Positions 1 to 7,527 of a DNA stretch of 15,740 nt are shown here, in pieces; positions within the stretch are counted from its first letter, which is position 1, and the number at the start of each line of letters is the position of its first letter. The translations under genes were made by a program, and so were the position numbers. This stretch comes from an uncultured bacterium. GTDB lineage: Bacteria > Bacteroidota > Bacteroidia > Bacteroidales > Bacteroidaceae. Below the pieces are notes generated by a model. It was not told where the DNA came from, ran no database searches, and worked only from the letters and a program-made list of their open reading frames with translations. The stretch lies in NCBI GenBank assembly GCA_905215345.1, contig CAJMPR010000039.1:1-15740 (forward strand), given 5' to 3'.

Positions 1-46
1 GCACCATTATTTCATTTTTTGTTGCTATCTCTCTCGATTGCGGATG

Positions 47-77
47 CAAAGGTAGGTATTTCTTTGGAATCTGCAAT
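47..77 (-). promoter_or_regulatory. Leftward Bacteroides-type promoter
   Basis: Read on the minus strand there is ATTG (74-77), a 19-base spacer, then TACCTTTG (47-54). The Bacteroides consensus is TTTG, about 19 bases, then TAnnTTTG, so the -7 box is perfect and the -33 box is 3 of 4. It would transcribe leftward, out of the window, into a gene not seen here. Confidence 0.6.
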
Positions 78-279
78 AGTTGTGATGAATTTTTTTTTTG
101 ATCATTTTCGAGTGATTTTCTTTATATCCTCATATTGAGAATATTGTAAAGAATGGGGATTGTATAAATTAACAACTATTTAGGAATATGGATTAGGCCA
201 TTTGTGGATGGATTTAGAAACTATTTTATGAAGAAAACGAAACAAATTATGCCATCTTTTAAACTTCTTGCTCGAAAAC

Positions 280-310
280 TTCGTTATTTTGCAATAAATC
301 GTTATTTTTG
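280..310 (+). promoter_or_regulatory. Candidate promoter of the purU-his cluster
   Basis: TATTTTTG at 303-310 fits the Bacteroides -7 box TAnnTTTG. Nineteen bases upstream lies TTCG (280-283), 3 of 4 matches to the -33 box TTTG. The start site would fall about 50 bases before purU. A near-copy of the -7 area, CGTTATTTTGC, lies 18 bases upstream (282-292). The assignment rests on pattern and spacing only. Confidence 0.45.
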
Positions 311-364
311 CGAACTCAAAACGAGAATGTTGTAATTTGAAAACGATAAAAAAGAGATTTTAGG

Positions 365-1222
365 ATGATGAAAACAGCCAAACTGTTGCTTCACTGCCCC
401 GACAAACCGGGCATCTTGGCGGAAGTAACAGACTTTATAACGGTGAATAAGGGTAATATTATCTATCTGGACCAATATGTAGATCATGTAGAGGACATCT
501 TTTTCATGCGTATTGAGTGGGAATTGAAAGATTTTCTGGTACCTCAAGAAAAAATAGAAGATTATTTTGCCACCTTATATGCGCAAAAGTACGAAATGAA
601 TTTCCGTCTTTACTTCTCTGACACGAAGCCGCGCATGGCTATCTTTGTTTCAAAGATGTCACATTGTCTGTTCGATCTGCTGGCACGTTATACGGCAGGT
701 GAGTGGAATGTGGAGATACCTCTTATTATAAGTAATCATCCCGATTTACAGCATGTAGCCGAACGTTTCGGTATTCCTTTCCATCTTTTCCCTATTACAA
801 AGGAAACAAAAGAGGAACAGGAAAAAGCGGAAATGGAACTGTTGGCAAAGCATAAGATTACTTTCATTGTGTTGGCACGTTACATGCAGGTTATTTCTGA
901 GCAGATGATAAATGCTTATCCTAATCGTATTATCAATATCCATCACTCATTCCTGCCTGCTTTTGTTGGGGCAAAACCCTATCATGCAGCATTTGAACGT
1001 GGTGTGAAGATTATCGGTGCTACGAGTCACTATGTAACTACGGAGTTGGATGCCGGTCCTATTATTGAGCAGGATGTAGTGCGCATTACTCATAAGGATA
1101 CAGTGCAGGACTTGGTAAATAAAGGTAAGGATTTGGAGAAAATAGTTCTTTCCCGTGCCGTTCAAAAGCATATTGAACGCAAGGTATTGGCATATAAAAA
1201 TAAAACCGTGATATTTAGTTAA
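365..1222 (+). CDS. purU: Formyltetrahydrofolate deformylase PurU
   Basis: A 285-residue cytoplasmic enzyme hydrolysing 10-formyl-tetrahydrofolate to formate and tetrahydrofolate, balancing the one-carbon folate pool. An N-terminal ACT-type regulatory domain (about residues 4-85, beginning KLLLHCPDKPGILAEV) is followed by a formyltransferase-fold domain (about 90-285). The catalytic triad of the family is visible: N191 and H193 in NIHHSFLP, and D229 in LDAGPII. Length matches the family's usual 280-290. Two ATG codons are adjacent (365 and 368), with AGG directly before the first, so the start could be either. It is the first gene of the rightward cluster, 14 bases before hisH, suggesting cotranscription. 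HisH-HisF release AICAR, whose next purine step consumes 10-formyl-tetrahydrofolate, so the linkage makes metabolic sense; that link is inference. Confidence 0.93.
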   Translation: MMKTAKLLLHCPDKPGILAEVTDFITVNKGNIIYLDQYVDHVEDIFFMRIEWELKDFLVPQEKIEDYFATLYAQKYEMNFRLYFSDTKPRMAIFVSKMSHCLFDLLARYTAGEWNVEIPLIISNHPDLQHVAERFGIPFHLFPITKETKEEQEKAEMELLAKHKITFIVLARYMQVISEQMINAYPNRIINIHHSFLPAFVGAKPYHAAFERGVKIIGATSHYVTTELDAGPIIEQDVVRITHKDTVQDLVNKGKDLEKIVLSRAVQKHIERKVLAYKNKTVIFS

Positions 1223-1236
1223 TGGATAGTTGACAG

Positions 1237-1827
1237 ATGAAAGTTGCAGTCATTAAATATAATGCAGGAAATATACGTTCGGTAGACTACGCATTGAAAC
1301 GCTTAGGCGTTGAGGCAGTGATTACCGCGGATGAGGCTGTACTTCGTGCTGCTGATAAAGTAATCTTTCCCGGTGTAGGCGAAGCGGAAACAACAATGAA
1401 TTTCTTGCGTGCCAGCGGTATGGACAAGCTGATTAAAGACTTGCGCCAGCCGGTGTTTGGCATTTGCCTTGGCATGCAGTTGATGTGTAGCCATTCGGAA
1501 GAGGGGGATGTCGATTGTTTGGGTATTTTCGATGCTGAGGTTAAACGTTTCGTTTCGCAGAAGCATGAAGACAAAGTGCCTCACATGGGCTGGAACACAA
1601 TATCCCATACCAAAAGTGATCTGTTCAAAGGCTTTACGAAAGAAGAGTTCGTCTATTTTGTACACAGCTTTTATGTTCCGGTAAATGACTGTACGGCTGC
1701 TGTAACGGATTATATTCTTCCGTTTAGTGCGGCATTGCATAAAGATAATTATTACGCCACCCAGTTCCATCCCGAGAAGAGTGGGGGGGTAGGCGAGCGA
1801 ATCTTGAAAAATTTTCTGGAGTTATGA
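1237..1827 (+). CDS. hisH: Imidazole glycerol phosphate synthase, glutaminase subunit HisH
   Basis: A 196-residue class I glutamine amidotransferase that strips ammonia from glutamine and channels it to HisF for ring closure in histidine synthesis. The catalytic triad is complete: C77 in FGICLGMQ, H178 and E180 in TQFHPEKSG. The oxyanion-loop region PGVGEAE (residues 45-51) is typical. Length is normal for the family. The stop codon overlaps the hisA start by four bases (ATGA at 1824-1827), implying translational coupling. A run of seven G residues (1783-1789) encodes the glycines just after the triad; the frame is intact in this copy. Confidence 0.96.
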   Translation: MKVAVIKYNAGNIRSVDYALKRLGVEAVITADEAVLRAADKVIFPGVGEAETTMNFLRASGMDKLIKDLRQPVFGICLGMQLMCSHSEEGDVDCLGIFDAEVKRFVSQKHEDKVPHMGWNTISHTKSDLFKGFTKEEFVYFVHSFYVPVNDCTAAVTDYILPFSAALHKDNYYATQFHPEKSGGVGERILKNFLEL

Positions 1828-2546
1828 TTGAGCTGATTCCCGCTATTGATATTATCGACGGAAAGTGCGTACGCCTTTCTCAAGGTGATTATGACAGTAA
1901 GAAGGTCTATAATGAGAACCCCGTAGAGGTTGCCAAGGAACTGGAAGCCCACGGTATTCGTCGCCTTCATGTGGTTGACCTTGACGGAGCTGCATCCCAT
2001 CATGTGGTAAATTACCGTACATTGGAACAGATTGCTTCGCGTACTTCTCTTATTATCGATTTCGGTGGCGGAGTGAAGAGTGATGAAGACTTGATTATTG
2101 CTTTTGAGAATGGGGCGCAGATGGTAACAGGCGGTAGTATTGCCGTGAAGAATCCTGAACTTTTCTATCGTTGGCTACAACTATATGGTTCCAAAAAGAT
2201 TATTCTCGGAGCCGATGTAAAAGATCATAAGATAGCCGTCAACGGTTGGAAAGACGAGAGTACATGCGAATTGTTTCCTTTCCTCGAAGATTATGTAGAG
2301 AAAGGTATCCATAAGGTGATATGTACTGACATCAGTTGCGATGGAATGTTGCAAGGGCCTTCCACCGCTTTATATAAAGAGATATTGGAACAACATCCCG
2401 GACTCTACCTGATAGCCAGTGGAGGTGTAAGCTGTGTCGATGATATTCGTACCTTGGAAGCTGCCGGAGTACCTGCTGTTATTTTCGGTAAGGCGTTGTA
2501 CGAAGGCCGGATCAGCTTTAAGGAATTGGAAAGCTTTTTAGAGTAA
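1824..2546 (+). CDS. hisA: Phosphoribosylformimino-AICAR-phosphate isomerase HisA
   Basis: A 240-residue TIM-barrel enzyme performing the Amadori rearrangement of ProFAR to PRFAR, the step before HisHF. The two catalytic aspartates sit where expected, D9 in IPAIDI and D131 in GADVKD, with T168 of the CTDISCDG motif. The two phosphate-binding glycine regions, GGG (81-83) and ASGG (198-201), are present, giving the half-barrel duplication shared with HisF. The start is fixed by the 4-base overlap with hisH. A 50-base spacer holding a heptamer repeat array separates it from hisF. Confidence 0.96.
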   Translation: MIELIPAIDIIDGKCVRLSQGDYDSKKVYNENPVEVAKELEAHGIRRLHVVDLDGAASHHVVNYRTLEQIASRTSLIIDFGGGVKSDEDLIIAFENGAQMVTGGSIAVKNPELFYRWLQLYGSKKIILGADVKDHKIAVNGWKDESTCELFPFLEDYVEKGIHKVICTDISCDGMLQGPSTALYKEILEQHPGLYLIASGGVSCVDDIRTLEAAGVPAVIFGKALYEGRISFKELESFLE

Positions 2547-2558
2547 TGATTGTAGCGA

Positions 2559-2586
2559 ATAACTCATAACTCATAACTTATAACTA
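2559..2586 (+). repeat. Heptamer repeat array 1 (4 x ATAACTN)
   Basis: Four perfectly phased 7-base units, ATAACTC, ATAACTC, ATAACTT, ATAACTA, fill the middle of the hisA-hisF spacer and end 10 bases before the hisF start codon. Only the seventh base varies. Related arrays occur on the other side of hisF. Confidence 0.85.
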
Positions 2587-2596
2587 AAAAAACTCT

Positions 2597-3352
2597 GTGT
2601 TAGCAAAAAGAATCATCCCCTGTCTCGATATTAAAGACGGGCAGACCGTAAAAGGAACTAACTTCGTGAATCTGCGTCAGGCTGGCGATCCGGTTGAATT
2701 GGCACGTGCTTATAGCGAGCAAGGTGCTGATGAGTTGGTGTTTCTCGATATTACTGCCAGTTTTGAAGGCCGTAAGACTTTTGCCGAACTGGTGAAACGT
2801 ATTGCCTCCAACATTAGCATTCCTTTCACCGTAGGTGGAGGTATTCACGAATTGAGCGATGTAGATCGTCTTTTGAATGCCGGAGCGGATAAGATTTCCA
2901 TCAATTCCTCTGCTATTCGTCGTCCCGAATTGATAGACGAGATAGCCAAAAACTTCGGTTCACAGGTCTGTGTGTTGGCTGTCGATGCCCAACAGACAGA
3001 GAAAGGCTGGTGGTGCTACCTTAACGGTGGACGTGTGGAAACAGACAAAGAACTTTTTTCCTGGACGAAAGAAGCACAGGAACGTGGTGCCGGAGAAATT
3101 CTTTTTACCAGTATGAATCACGATGGTGTAAAAACCGGATATGCCAATGAGGCTCTTGCTACGCTTGCGGACGGACTTTCCATACCGGTCATTGCATCGG
3201 GTGGGGCAGGTGCTAAAGAGCATTTCCGTGACGTATTTATACAGGGAAAGGCAGATGCTGCCTTGGCAGCCAGTGTTTTTCATTTCGGAGAAATTAAAAT
3301 TCCCGATTTAAAATCGTATCTTTGTGCCCAGGGAATTGCGATGAGAAGATGA
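2597..3352 (+). CDS. hisF: Imidazole glycerol phosphate synthase, cyclase subunit HisF
   Basis: A 251-residue TIM-barrel cyclase that joins HisH-derived ammonia to PRFAR, releasing imidazole-glycerol phosphate and AICAR. Catalytic D11 (IPCLDIKDG) and D130 (LAVDAQ) and the interface K19 (TVKGTNF) are all present, as are the phosphate-binding motifs GGG (80-82) and ASGGAG (200-205). Length equals the family norm. The start is GTG at 2597; it is chosen because the conserved LAKRIIPCLD follows at once and no upstream ATG is usable. The gene is flanked on both sides by ATAACTN heptamer arrays, unlike the tightly packed hisH-hisA junction, so its expression could be separately tuned. Confidence 0.96.
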   Translation: MLAKRIIPCLDIKDGQTVKGTNFVNLRQAGDPVELARAYSEQGADELVFLDITASFEGRKTFAELVKRIASNISIPFTVGGGIHELSDVDRLLNAGADKISINSSAIRRPELIDEIAKNFGSQVCVLAVDAQQTEKGWWCYLNGGRVETDKELFSWTKEAQERGAGEILFTSMNHDGVKTGYANEALATLADGLSIPVIASGGAGAKEHFRDVFIQGKADAALAASVFHFGEIKIPDLKSYLCAQGIAMRR

Positions 3353-3355
3353 TAG

Positions 3356-3383
3356 GAGTTATAAGTTATGAGTTATAAGTTAT
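3356..3383 (-). repeat. Heptamer repeat array 2 (4 units, inverted)
   Basis: Four units GAGTTAT, AAGTTAT, GAGTTAT, AAGTTAT begin three bases after the hisF stop. They are the reverse complement of the ATAACTN unit, so this array faces arrays 1 and 3 and could base-pair with either in RNA. Confidence 0.85.
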
Positions 3384-3430
3384 TTTGCTTGTGCTTTACC
3401 TTTCGGTATCATAGCGCGCCTTATAAACGA

Positions 3431-3472
3431 ATCACTCATAACTTATCACTCATTACTTATAACTTATAACTT
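3431..3472 (+). repeat. Heptamer repeat array 3 (6 units) abutting hisIE
   Basis: Six phased units follow the ATAACTN pattern: ATCACTC, ATAACTT, ATCACTC, ATTACTT, ATAACTT, ATAACTT. A short A run then leads directly into the hisIE start at 3480. The array occupies the place of a ribosome-binding leader. Between arrays 2 and 3 (3384-3430) I see no gene or motif. Confidence 0.85.
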
Positions 3473-3479
3473 AAAAAAA

Positions 3480-4088
3480 ATGTTGGATTTTGACAAAATG
3501 AACGGACTCGTTCCGGCGATTATACAAGATGCTGACACTGCCAAAGTGCTGATGCTCGGTTTTATGAATCGGGAAGCATACGATAAAACGGTGGAAACCG
3601 GTAAAGTAACTTTCTTTAGCCGCATTAAGAATCGTCTTTGGACGAAAGGCGAGGAGAGTGGTAATTTCCTGGACGTGGTATCTATGAAGGAAGACTGCGA
3701 TCGGGACACTTTGCTTATTCAGGTGCATCCGGTCGGTCCTGTTTGTCATACCGGTACAGATACCTGCTGGGGTGAAAAGAACGAACAGCCTGTCATGTTC
3801 CTGAAACTTCTTCAGGATTTTATAGACAAGCGTTATGCCGAAATGCCCGAAGGTTCTTATACCACCAGTTTGTTCCAATCCGGTGTTAATAAGATGGCAC
3901 AGAAGGTAGGCGAAGAAGCTGTTGAGACAGTTATTGAGGCTTGTAATGGAACGGACGAACGTCTCATTTACGAAGGAGCCGATATGCTGTATCACCTCAT
4001 TGTATTGCTGACTTCAAAAGGTTATCGCATTGAAGATCTTGCACGTGAGTTGGAAGAACGCCACAGTGCGAATTGGAAGAAACACTAA
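3480..4088 (+). CDS. hisI: Bifunctional phosphoribosyl-AMP cyclohydrolase / phosphoribosyl-ATP pyrophosphatase HisIE
   Basis: A 202-residue fusion performing steps 2 and 3 of histidine synthesis. Residues 1 to about 105 are the HisI domain, with FFSRIKNRLWTKGEESGN (45-62), the metal-binding DCDRD (72-76) and the cysteines C73, C89 and C96. Residues about 108-200 are the HisE domain, with SLFQSGVNKMAQKVGEEAVE (130-149) and the acidic helices EEAVE and EGADML of the MazG-like fold. The HisI-HisE order and length are standard. The start ATG directly follows heptamer array 3 and an A run. A 127-base spacer separates it from hisF, so the gene may be independently controlled. Confidence 0.95.
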   Translation: MLDFDKMNGLVPAIIQDADTAKVLMLGFMNREAYDKTVETGKVTFFSRIKNRLWTKGEESGNFLDVVSMKEDCDRDTLLIQVHPVGPVCHTGTDTCWGEKNEQPVMFLKLLQDFIDKRYAEMPEGSYTTSLFQSGVNKMAQKVGEEAVETVIEACNGTDERLIYEGADMLYHLIVLLTSKGYRIEDLARELEERHSANWKKH

Positions 4089-4096
4089 AAACAAGT

Positions 4097-4807
4097 ATGG
4101 ACGAAGCGCTGATAAGATATAAAGACGTGGAGATACACCAACAGGAATTGTGTGTATTGAACGATGTGAACCTCGAACTTCACAAGGGTGAGTTTGTATA
4201 TCTCATTGGTAAAGTCGGTTCAGGAAAGACCAGTCTGCTCAAAACCTTTTACGGTGAGTTGGATGTTGCAGCCGGTAATGCGGAAGTATTGGGTTATGAT
4301 ATGCTTCATATCAAGCGCAAACACATTCCTCAACTGCGACGCAAACTGGGTATCGTCTTTCAGGACTTTCAGTTGCTTACTGACCGTACGGTATACGATA
4401 ATCTTGAATTTGTTCTCCGGGCTACGGGTTGGAAGAATAAGGGGGAGATGAAAGACCGTATTGACGAAGTGCTTCAATTGGTAGGGATGAGTAATAAGGG
4501 CTATAAGTTTCCTAACGAGCTTTCGGGTGGCGAACAGCAACGTATCGTTATTGCCCGTGCCGTGCTCAATTCACCCGAAGTGATCCTTGCCGACGAGCCT
4601 ACCGGAAATCTGGATGTAGAAACCGGATTCGCTATTACCCAACTTCTGCACAGCATTAGCGAGGCCGGTTCACTTGTGATAATGACGACGCATAATATGC
4701 AACTCCTTTGGGAGTATCCGGGACGTGTATATCGTTGTGCCGACCATTTGATCAAAGATGTGACGGCAGAGTATACAACATCTGACAAATCGATAAATAG
4801 AGAATGA
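4097..4807 (+). CDS. ftsE: FtsE-like ABC transporter ATP-binding protein
   Basis: A 236-residue ABC ATPase. From the ATG at 4097: Walker A GKVGSGKTS (38-46), Q-loop in VFQDFQLL, signature LSGGEQ (142-147), Walker B VILADEP (162-168), D-loop TGNLD and switch His199 (TTH). The stretch QLRRKLGIVFQDFQLL followed by RTVYDN is characteristic of FtsE, the ATPase that works with the membrane protein FtsX to activate cell-wall hydrolases at division. No membrane partner adjoins it here, so FtsX must lie elsewhere, or the protein serves another MacB/LolD-type exporter. An upstream TTG at 4073 is in frame but overlaps hisIE; the ATG eight bases past the hisIE stop is preferred. Confidence 0.85.
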   Translation: MDEALIRYKDVEIHQQELCVLNDVNLELHKGEFVYLIGKVGSGKTSLLKTFYGELDVAAGNAEVLGYDMLHIKRKHIPQLRRKLGIVFQDFQLLTDRTVYDNLEFVLRATGWKNKGEMKDRIDEVLQLVGMSNKGYKFPNELSGGEQQRIVIARAVLNSPEVILADEPTGNLDVETGFAITQLLHSISEAGSLVIMTTHNMQLLWEYPGRVYRCADHLIKDVTAEYTTSDKSINRE

Positions 4808-4842
4808 AATAAATTAATAAACTAATTAATACAGGAACGAAG

Positions 4843-6159
4843 ATGAAAGTTTTAAAGTTTGGAGGTACTTCCGTAGGTTCGGCTCAACGGATAAAAGAAG
4901 TGGCCAAATTGATTACCGATGGTGACCGTAAGATTGTGGTTCTCTCCGCCATGTCGGGTACCACAAACACATTGGTTGAGATTTCGGACTATCTGTACAA
5001 GAAAAATCCGGAAGGTGCTAATGAGATTATCAACAAGTTGGAAGTTAAATATCGCCAGCATATTGATGAACTCTTTGCTACTCCTGAGTATAAACAGAAG
5101 GGGCTGGAACTCATCAAATCTCATTTTGACTATATCCGTTCTTATACCAAAGACCTGTTCACGCTTTTTGAAGAGAAAGTAGTATTGGCGCAAGGCGAGT
5201 TGATCTCCACTGCCATGATGAATTACTATTTGCAGGAATGTGGCGTGAAGTCTGTTTTGCTTCCGGCTTTAGAATATATGCGTACGGACAAGAATGCCGA
5301 GCCCGATCCGGTTTATATCAAAGATAAACTTCAGGTACAGTTGGAATTGCATCCCGATGCTGAAATCTATATCACGCAAGGTTTTATTTGCCGCAATGCC
5401 TATGGTGAGGTTGACAACCTGCAACGTGGTGGTAGCGACTATACCGCTTCATTGATCGGTGCTGCTGTTAATGCCACCGAAATCCAGATATGGACGGATA
5501 TTGACGGTATGCACAACAATGACCCGCGTATTGTGAACAAGACTGCTCCGGTGCGTCACCTTCACTTTGAGGAAGCTGCCGAGTTGGCTTATTTCGGTGC
5601 AAAGATTCTGCATCCCACTTGTATCCAACCTGCCAAGTATGCCAATATCCCCGTGCGTCTGCTCAACACAATGGACCCCACAGCTCCGGGTACACTTATC
5701 TCTAACGATACAGAAAAGGAGAAAATCAAGGCTGTAGCCGCTAAGGACAATATTACCGCTATCAAGATTAAGTCCAGCCGCATGTTGCTTGCCCACGGTT
5801 TCTTGCGTAAGGTGTTCGAAATCTTCGAAAGCTATCAGACTTCTATCGACATGATCTGTACTTCCGAAGTAGGTGTGTCTGTATCTATTGACAATACAAA
5901 ACACCTGAACGAGATTCTGGACGACCTGAAAAAATACGGTACGGTAACCGTAGATAAGGATATGTGTATCATCTGCGTTGTAGGCGACCTTGAATGGGAA
6001 AACGTCGGTTTTGAGGCCAAGGCATTGGATGCCATGCGTGAGGTACCGGTTCGTATGATTTCCTTCGGAGGTAGTAATTACAACATCTCTTTCCTTATCC
6101 GTGAATGCGATAAGAAGCGGGCGTTGCAATCGCTCAGCGATGCACTGTTCAACGATTAA
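4843..6159 (+). CDS. lysC: Monofunctional aspartate kinase
   Basis: A 438-residue cytoplasmic enzyme phosphorylating aspartate, the committed step to lysine, diaminopimelate, threonine and methionine. The kinase domain opens with KFGGTSVGSA (5-14) and contains QRGGSDYTA (194-202) and TDIDGMHNNDPR (218-229). Two ACT domains follow, about 303-370 and 374-435, normally the site of feedback inhibition by lysine or threonine; the sequence alone does not say which. There is no homoserine dehydrogenase domain. An A+T-rich 35-base gap separates it from the ABC gene, and a strong terminator follows it. Confidence 0.95.
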   Translation: MKVLKFGGTSVGSAQRIKEVAKLITDGDRKIVVLSAMSGTTNTLVEISDYLYKKNPEGANEIINKLEVKYRQHIDELFATPEYKQKGLELIKSHFDYIRSYTKDLFTLFEEKVVLAQGELISTAMMNYYLQECGVKSVLLPALEYMRTDKNAEPDPVYIKDKLQVQLELHPDAEIYITQGFICRNAYGEVDNLQRGGSDYTASLIGAAVNATEIQIWTDIDGMHNNDPRIVNKTAPVRHLHFEEAAELAYFGAKILHPTCIQPAKYANIPVRLLNTMDPTAPGTLISNDTEKEKIKAVAAKDNITAIKIKSSRMLLAHGFLRKVFEIFESYQTSIDMICTSEVGVSVSIDNTKHLNEILDDLKKYGTVTVDKDMCIICVVGDLEWENVGFEAKALDAMREVPVRMISFGGSNYNISFLIRECDKKRALQSLSDALFND

Positions 6160-6179
6160 TGGAAGAACAAAATAGCTAT

Positions 6180-6216
6180 GAGCGCTTTTACCAACCTTGA
6201 TAAAAGCGCTCTTTTT
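6180..6216 (+). terminator. Intrinsic terminator after lysC
   Basis: A perfect 11-bp stem, GAGCGCTTTTA (6180-6190) paired with TAAAAGCGCTC (6201-6211), with a 10-base loop and a run of five T directly after it. It lies 21 bases past the lysC stop and 36 bases before lysA, so lysA probably has its own promoter or depends on partial readthrough. Confidence 0.88.
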
Positions 6217-6251
6217 AACTAAACAAAGATTATAATTTATCTGAATATTAT

Positions 6252-7412
6252 ATGAAAGGAATATTCCCTATTGATAAATTTCGTGAACTGCGTACTCCAT
6301 TTTATTACTATGACACCCGGGTATTGCGCGATACGCTTGCCTGCATCAAAAGTGAGGTAGCTAAATACGAACGTTTCGACGTGCACTATGCCATGAAGGC
6401 CAACGTTAATCCTAAAGTCCTGAAGATAATCAGCGAAAACGGATTCGGAGCCGATTGTGTGAGCGGTGGTGAGATTCGTGCTGCTATTAAGGCCGGTATT
6501 CCGGCTTCTAAGATCGTGTTTGCCGGAGTAGGCAAAGCCGATTGGGAAATCGAACTCGGACTGGAACATAACATCTTCTGCTTCAACGTAGAGTCTATCC
6601 CCGAACTTGAAGTAATCAACCAACTGGCTGCCGAACGGGGCAAAGTCGCTAATGTAGTGTTTCGTATCAACCCCAATGTAGGTGCTCATACACATGCCAA
6701 TATCACTACCGGACTGGCTGAGAACAAATTCGGCATTAGCATGCAGGATATGGAAAGTGTGATAGATGTATCTCAAGACATGAAGAATGTGAAGTTCGTG
6801 GGGCTGCACTTCCACATCGGTTCGCAGATATTGGACTTAGGAGACTTTACAGCGCTTTGTAACCGTGTCAACGAGTTGCAAGATAAGCTGGAAGCACGTC
6901 ATATCCAAGTGGAGCATATCAACGTGGGCGGTGGACTGGGCATAGACTACCAGCATCCCAACCGTCAGTCCATCCCTGATTTCAAGGGATATTTCCGTGT
7001 GTACGACGAACATCTGAAGTTGCGTTCCTACCAGACACTGCACTTTGAACTCGGTCGCTCGGTAGTGGGACAGTGCGGCTCGCTCATTTCAAAGGTGTTG
7101 TACGTTAAACAAGGAGCCAACAAGCAGTTCGCTATTCTCGATGCCGGTATGACGGACCTTATCCGTCCTGCACTCTATCAGGCGTTTCATAAAATAGAAA
7201 ATATCACTTCCGATGCTCCGATGCAGACCTATGATGTCGTAGGCCCTATTTGTGAGTCTTCCGACGTGTTCGGAAAAGCCATTGACCTGAACGGTGTGAA
7301 GCGTGGTGACTTGATTGCCCTGCGTTCTGCCGGCGCTTATGGTGAAATTATGGCTTCCGGTTATAACTGTCGTGAATTGCCGCAAGGCTATACATCGGAC
7401 GAATTAGCATAA
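6252..7412 (+). CDS. lysA: Diaminopimelate decarboxylase
   Basis: A 386-residue PLP enzyme that decarboxylates meso-diaminopimelate to lysine. PLP-binding K49 lies in HYAMKANVNP. Other fold-type III motifs are HFHIGSQI (186-193), GGGLGIDY (226-233) for phosphate binding, FELGRSVV (265-272), and the active-site C334 and E335 in GPICESSDVF from the partner subunit, with Y363 near the end. The length is slightly short for the family (about 400-420) but no motif is missing. It sits alone between two terminators downstream of lysC. I see no clear TAnnTTTG box in the short gap before it. Confidence 0.95.
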   Translation: MKGIFPIDKFRELRTPFYYYDTRVLRDTLACIKSEVAKYERFDVHYAMKANVNPKVLKIISENGFGADCVSGGEIRAAIKAGIPASKIVFAGVGKADWEIELGLEHNIFCFNVESIPELEVINQLAAERGKVANVVFRINPNVGAHTHANITTGLAENKFGISMQDMESVIDVSQDMKNVKFVGLHFHIGSQILDLGDFTALCNRVNELQDKLEARHIQVEHINVGGGLGIDYQHPNRQSIPDFKGYFRVYDEHLKLRSYQTLHFELGRSVVGQCGSLISKVLYVKQGANKQFAILDAGMTDLIRPALYQAFHKIENITSDAPMQTYDVVGPICESSDVFGKAIDLNGVKRGDLIALRSAGAYGEIMASGYNCRELPQGYTSDELA

Positions 7413-7440
7413 GTAAGTATCTCTGTATAGAGATTTGAGT

Positions 7441-7486
7441 GAGCACAGAAACATAAGTATTGTTTCTGTGCTCATTTTAATTTTTT
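7441..7486 (+). terminator. Intrinsic terminator after lysA
   Basis: A perfect 12-bp stem, GAGCACAGAAAC (7441-7452) paired with GTTTCTGTGCTC (7462-7473), has a 9-base loop and a T-rich tail (7475-7486). The stem can be extended outward by T7440-A7474. It isolates the lysine gene from the heparinase gene. Confidence 0.9.
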
Positions 7487-7527
7487 ATAGTATTTTTACG
7501 GCACAAACATTTAATAACAAACGTAGT

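Larger units (their letters stand above)
1..364. other. Noncoding leader region between divergent transcripts
   Basis: I find no convincing gene in this A+T-rich stretch; reading frames here are short and antisense to purU. It carries a leftward promoter near its left end and a plausible rightward promoter near its right end, both listed separately. The bases between about 100 and 270 show nothing I can interpret. On the minus strand an ATG at positions 5-7 could begin a leftward gene, but only two codons are visible. Confidence 0.6.

Noticed and set aside
1303..1770. Long antisense reading frames across the housekeeping genes, such as this one opposite hisH and another opposite lysC at 5449-6129
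   Set aside because: They lie wholly opposite genes with complete catalytic motifs and encode nothing recognisable, so they are shadows.
2559..3472. CRISPR-like repeats around hisF
   Set aside because: The units are 7 bases long and contiguous, with no spacers and no cas genes nearby.
4073..4096. TTG start for the FtsE-like ATPase overlapping hisIE
   Set aside because: An ATG at 4097 just after the hisIE stop is more usual, and the extra eight residues are not part of the ABC fold.
7435..7527. Upstream TTG start extending the heparinase by 31 residues
   Set aside because: The extension reads straight through the lysA terminator hairpin, while the ATG at 7528 gives a normal signal peptide.
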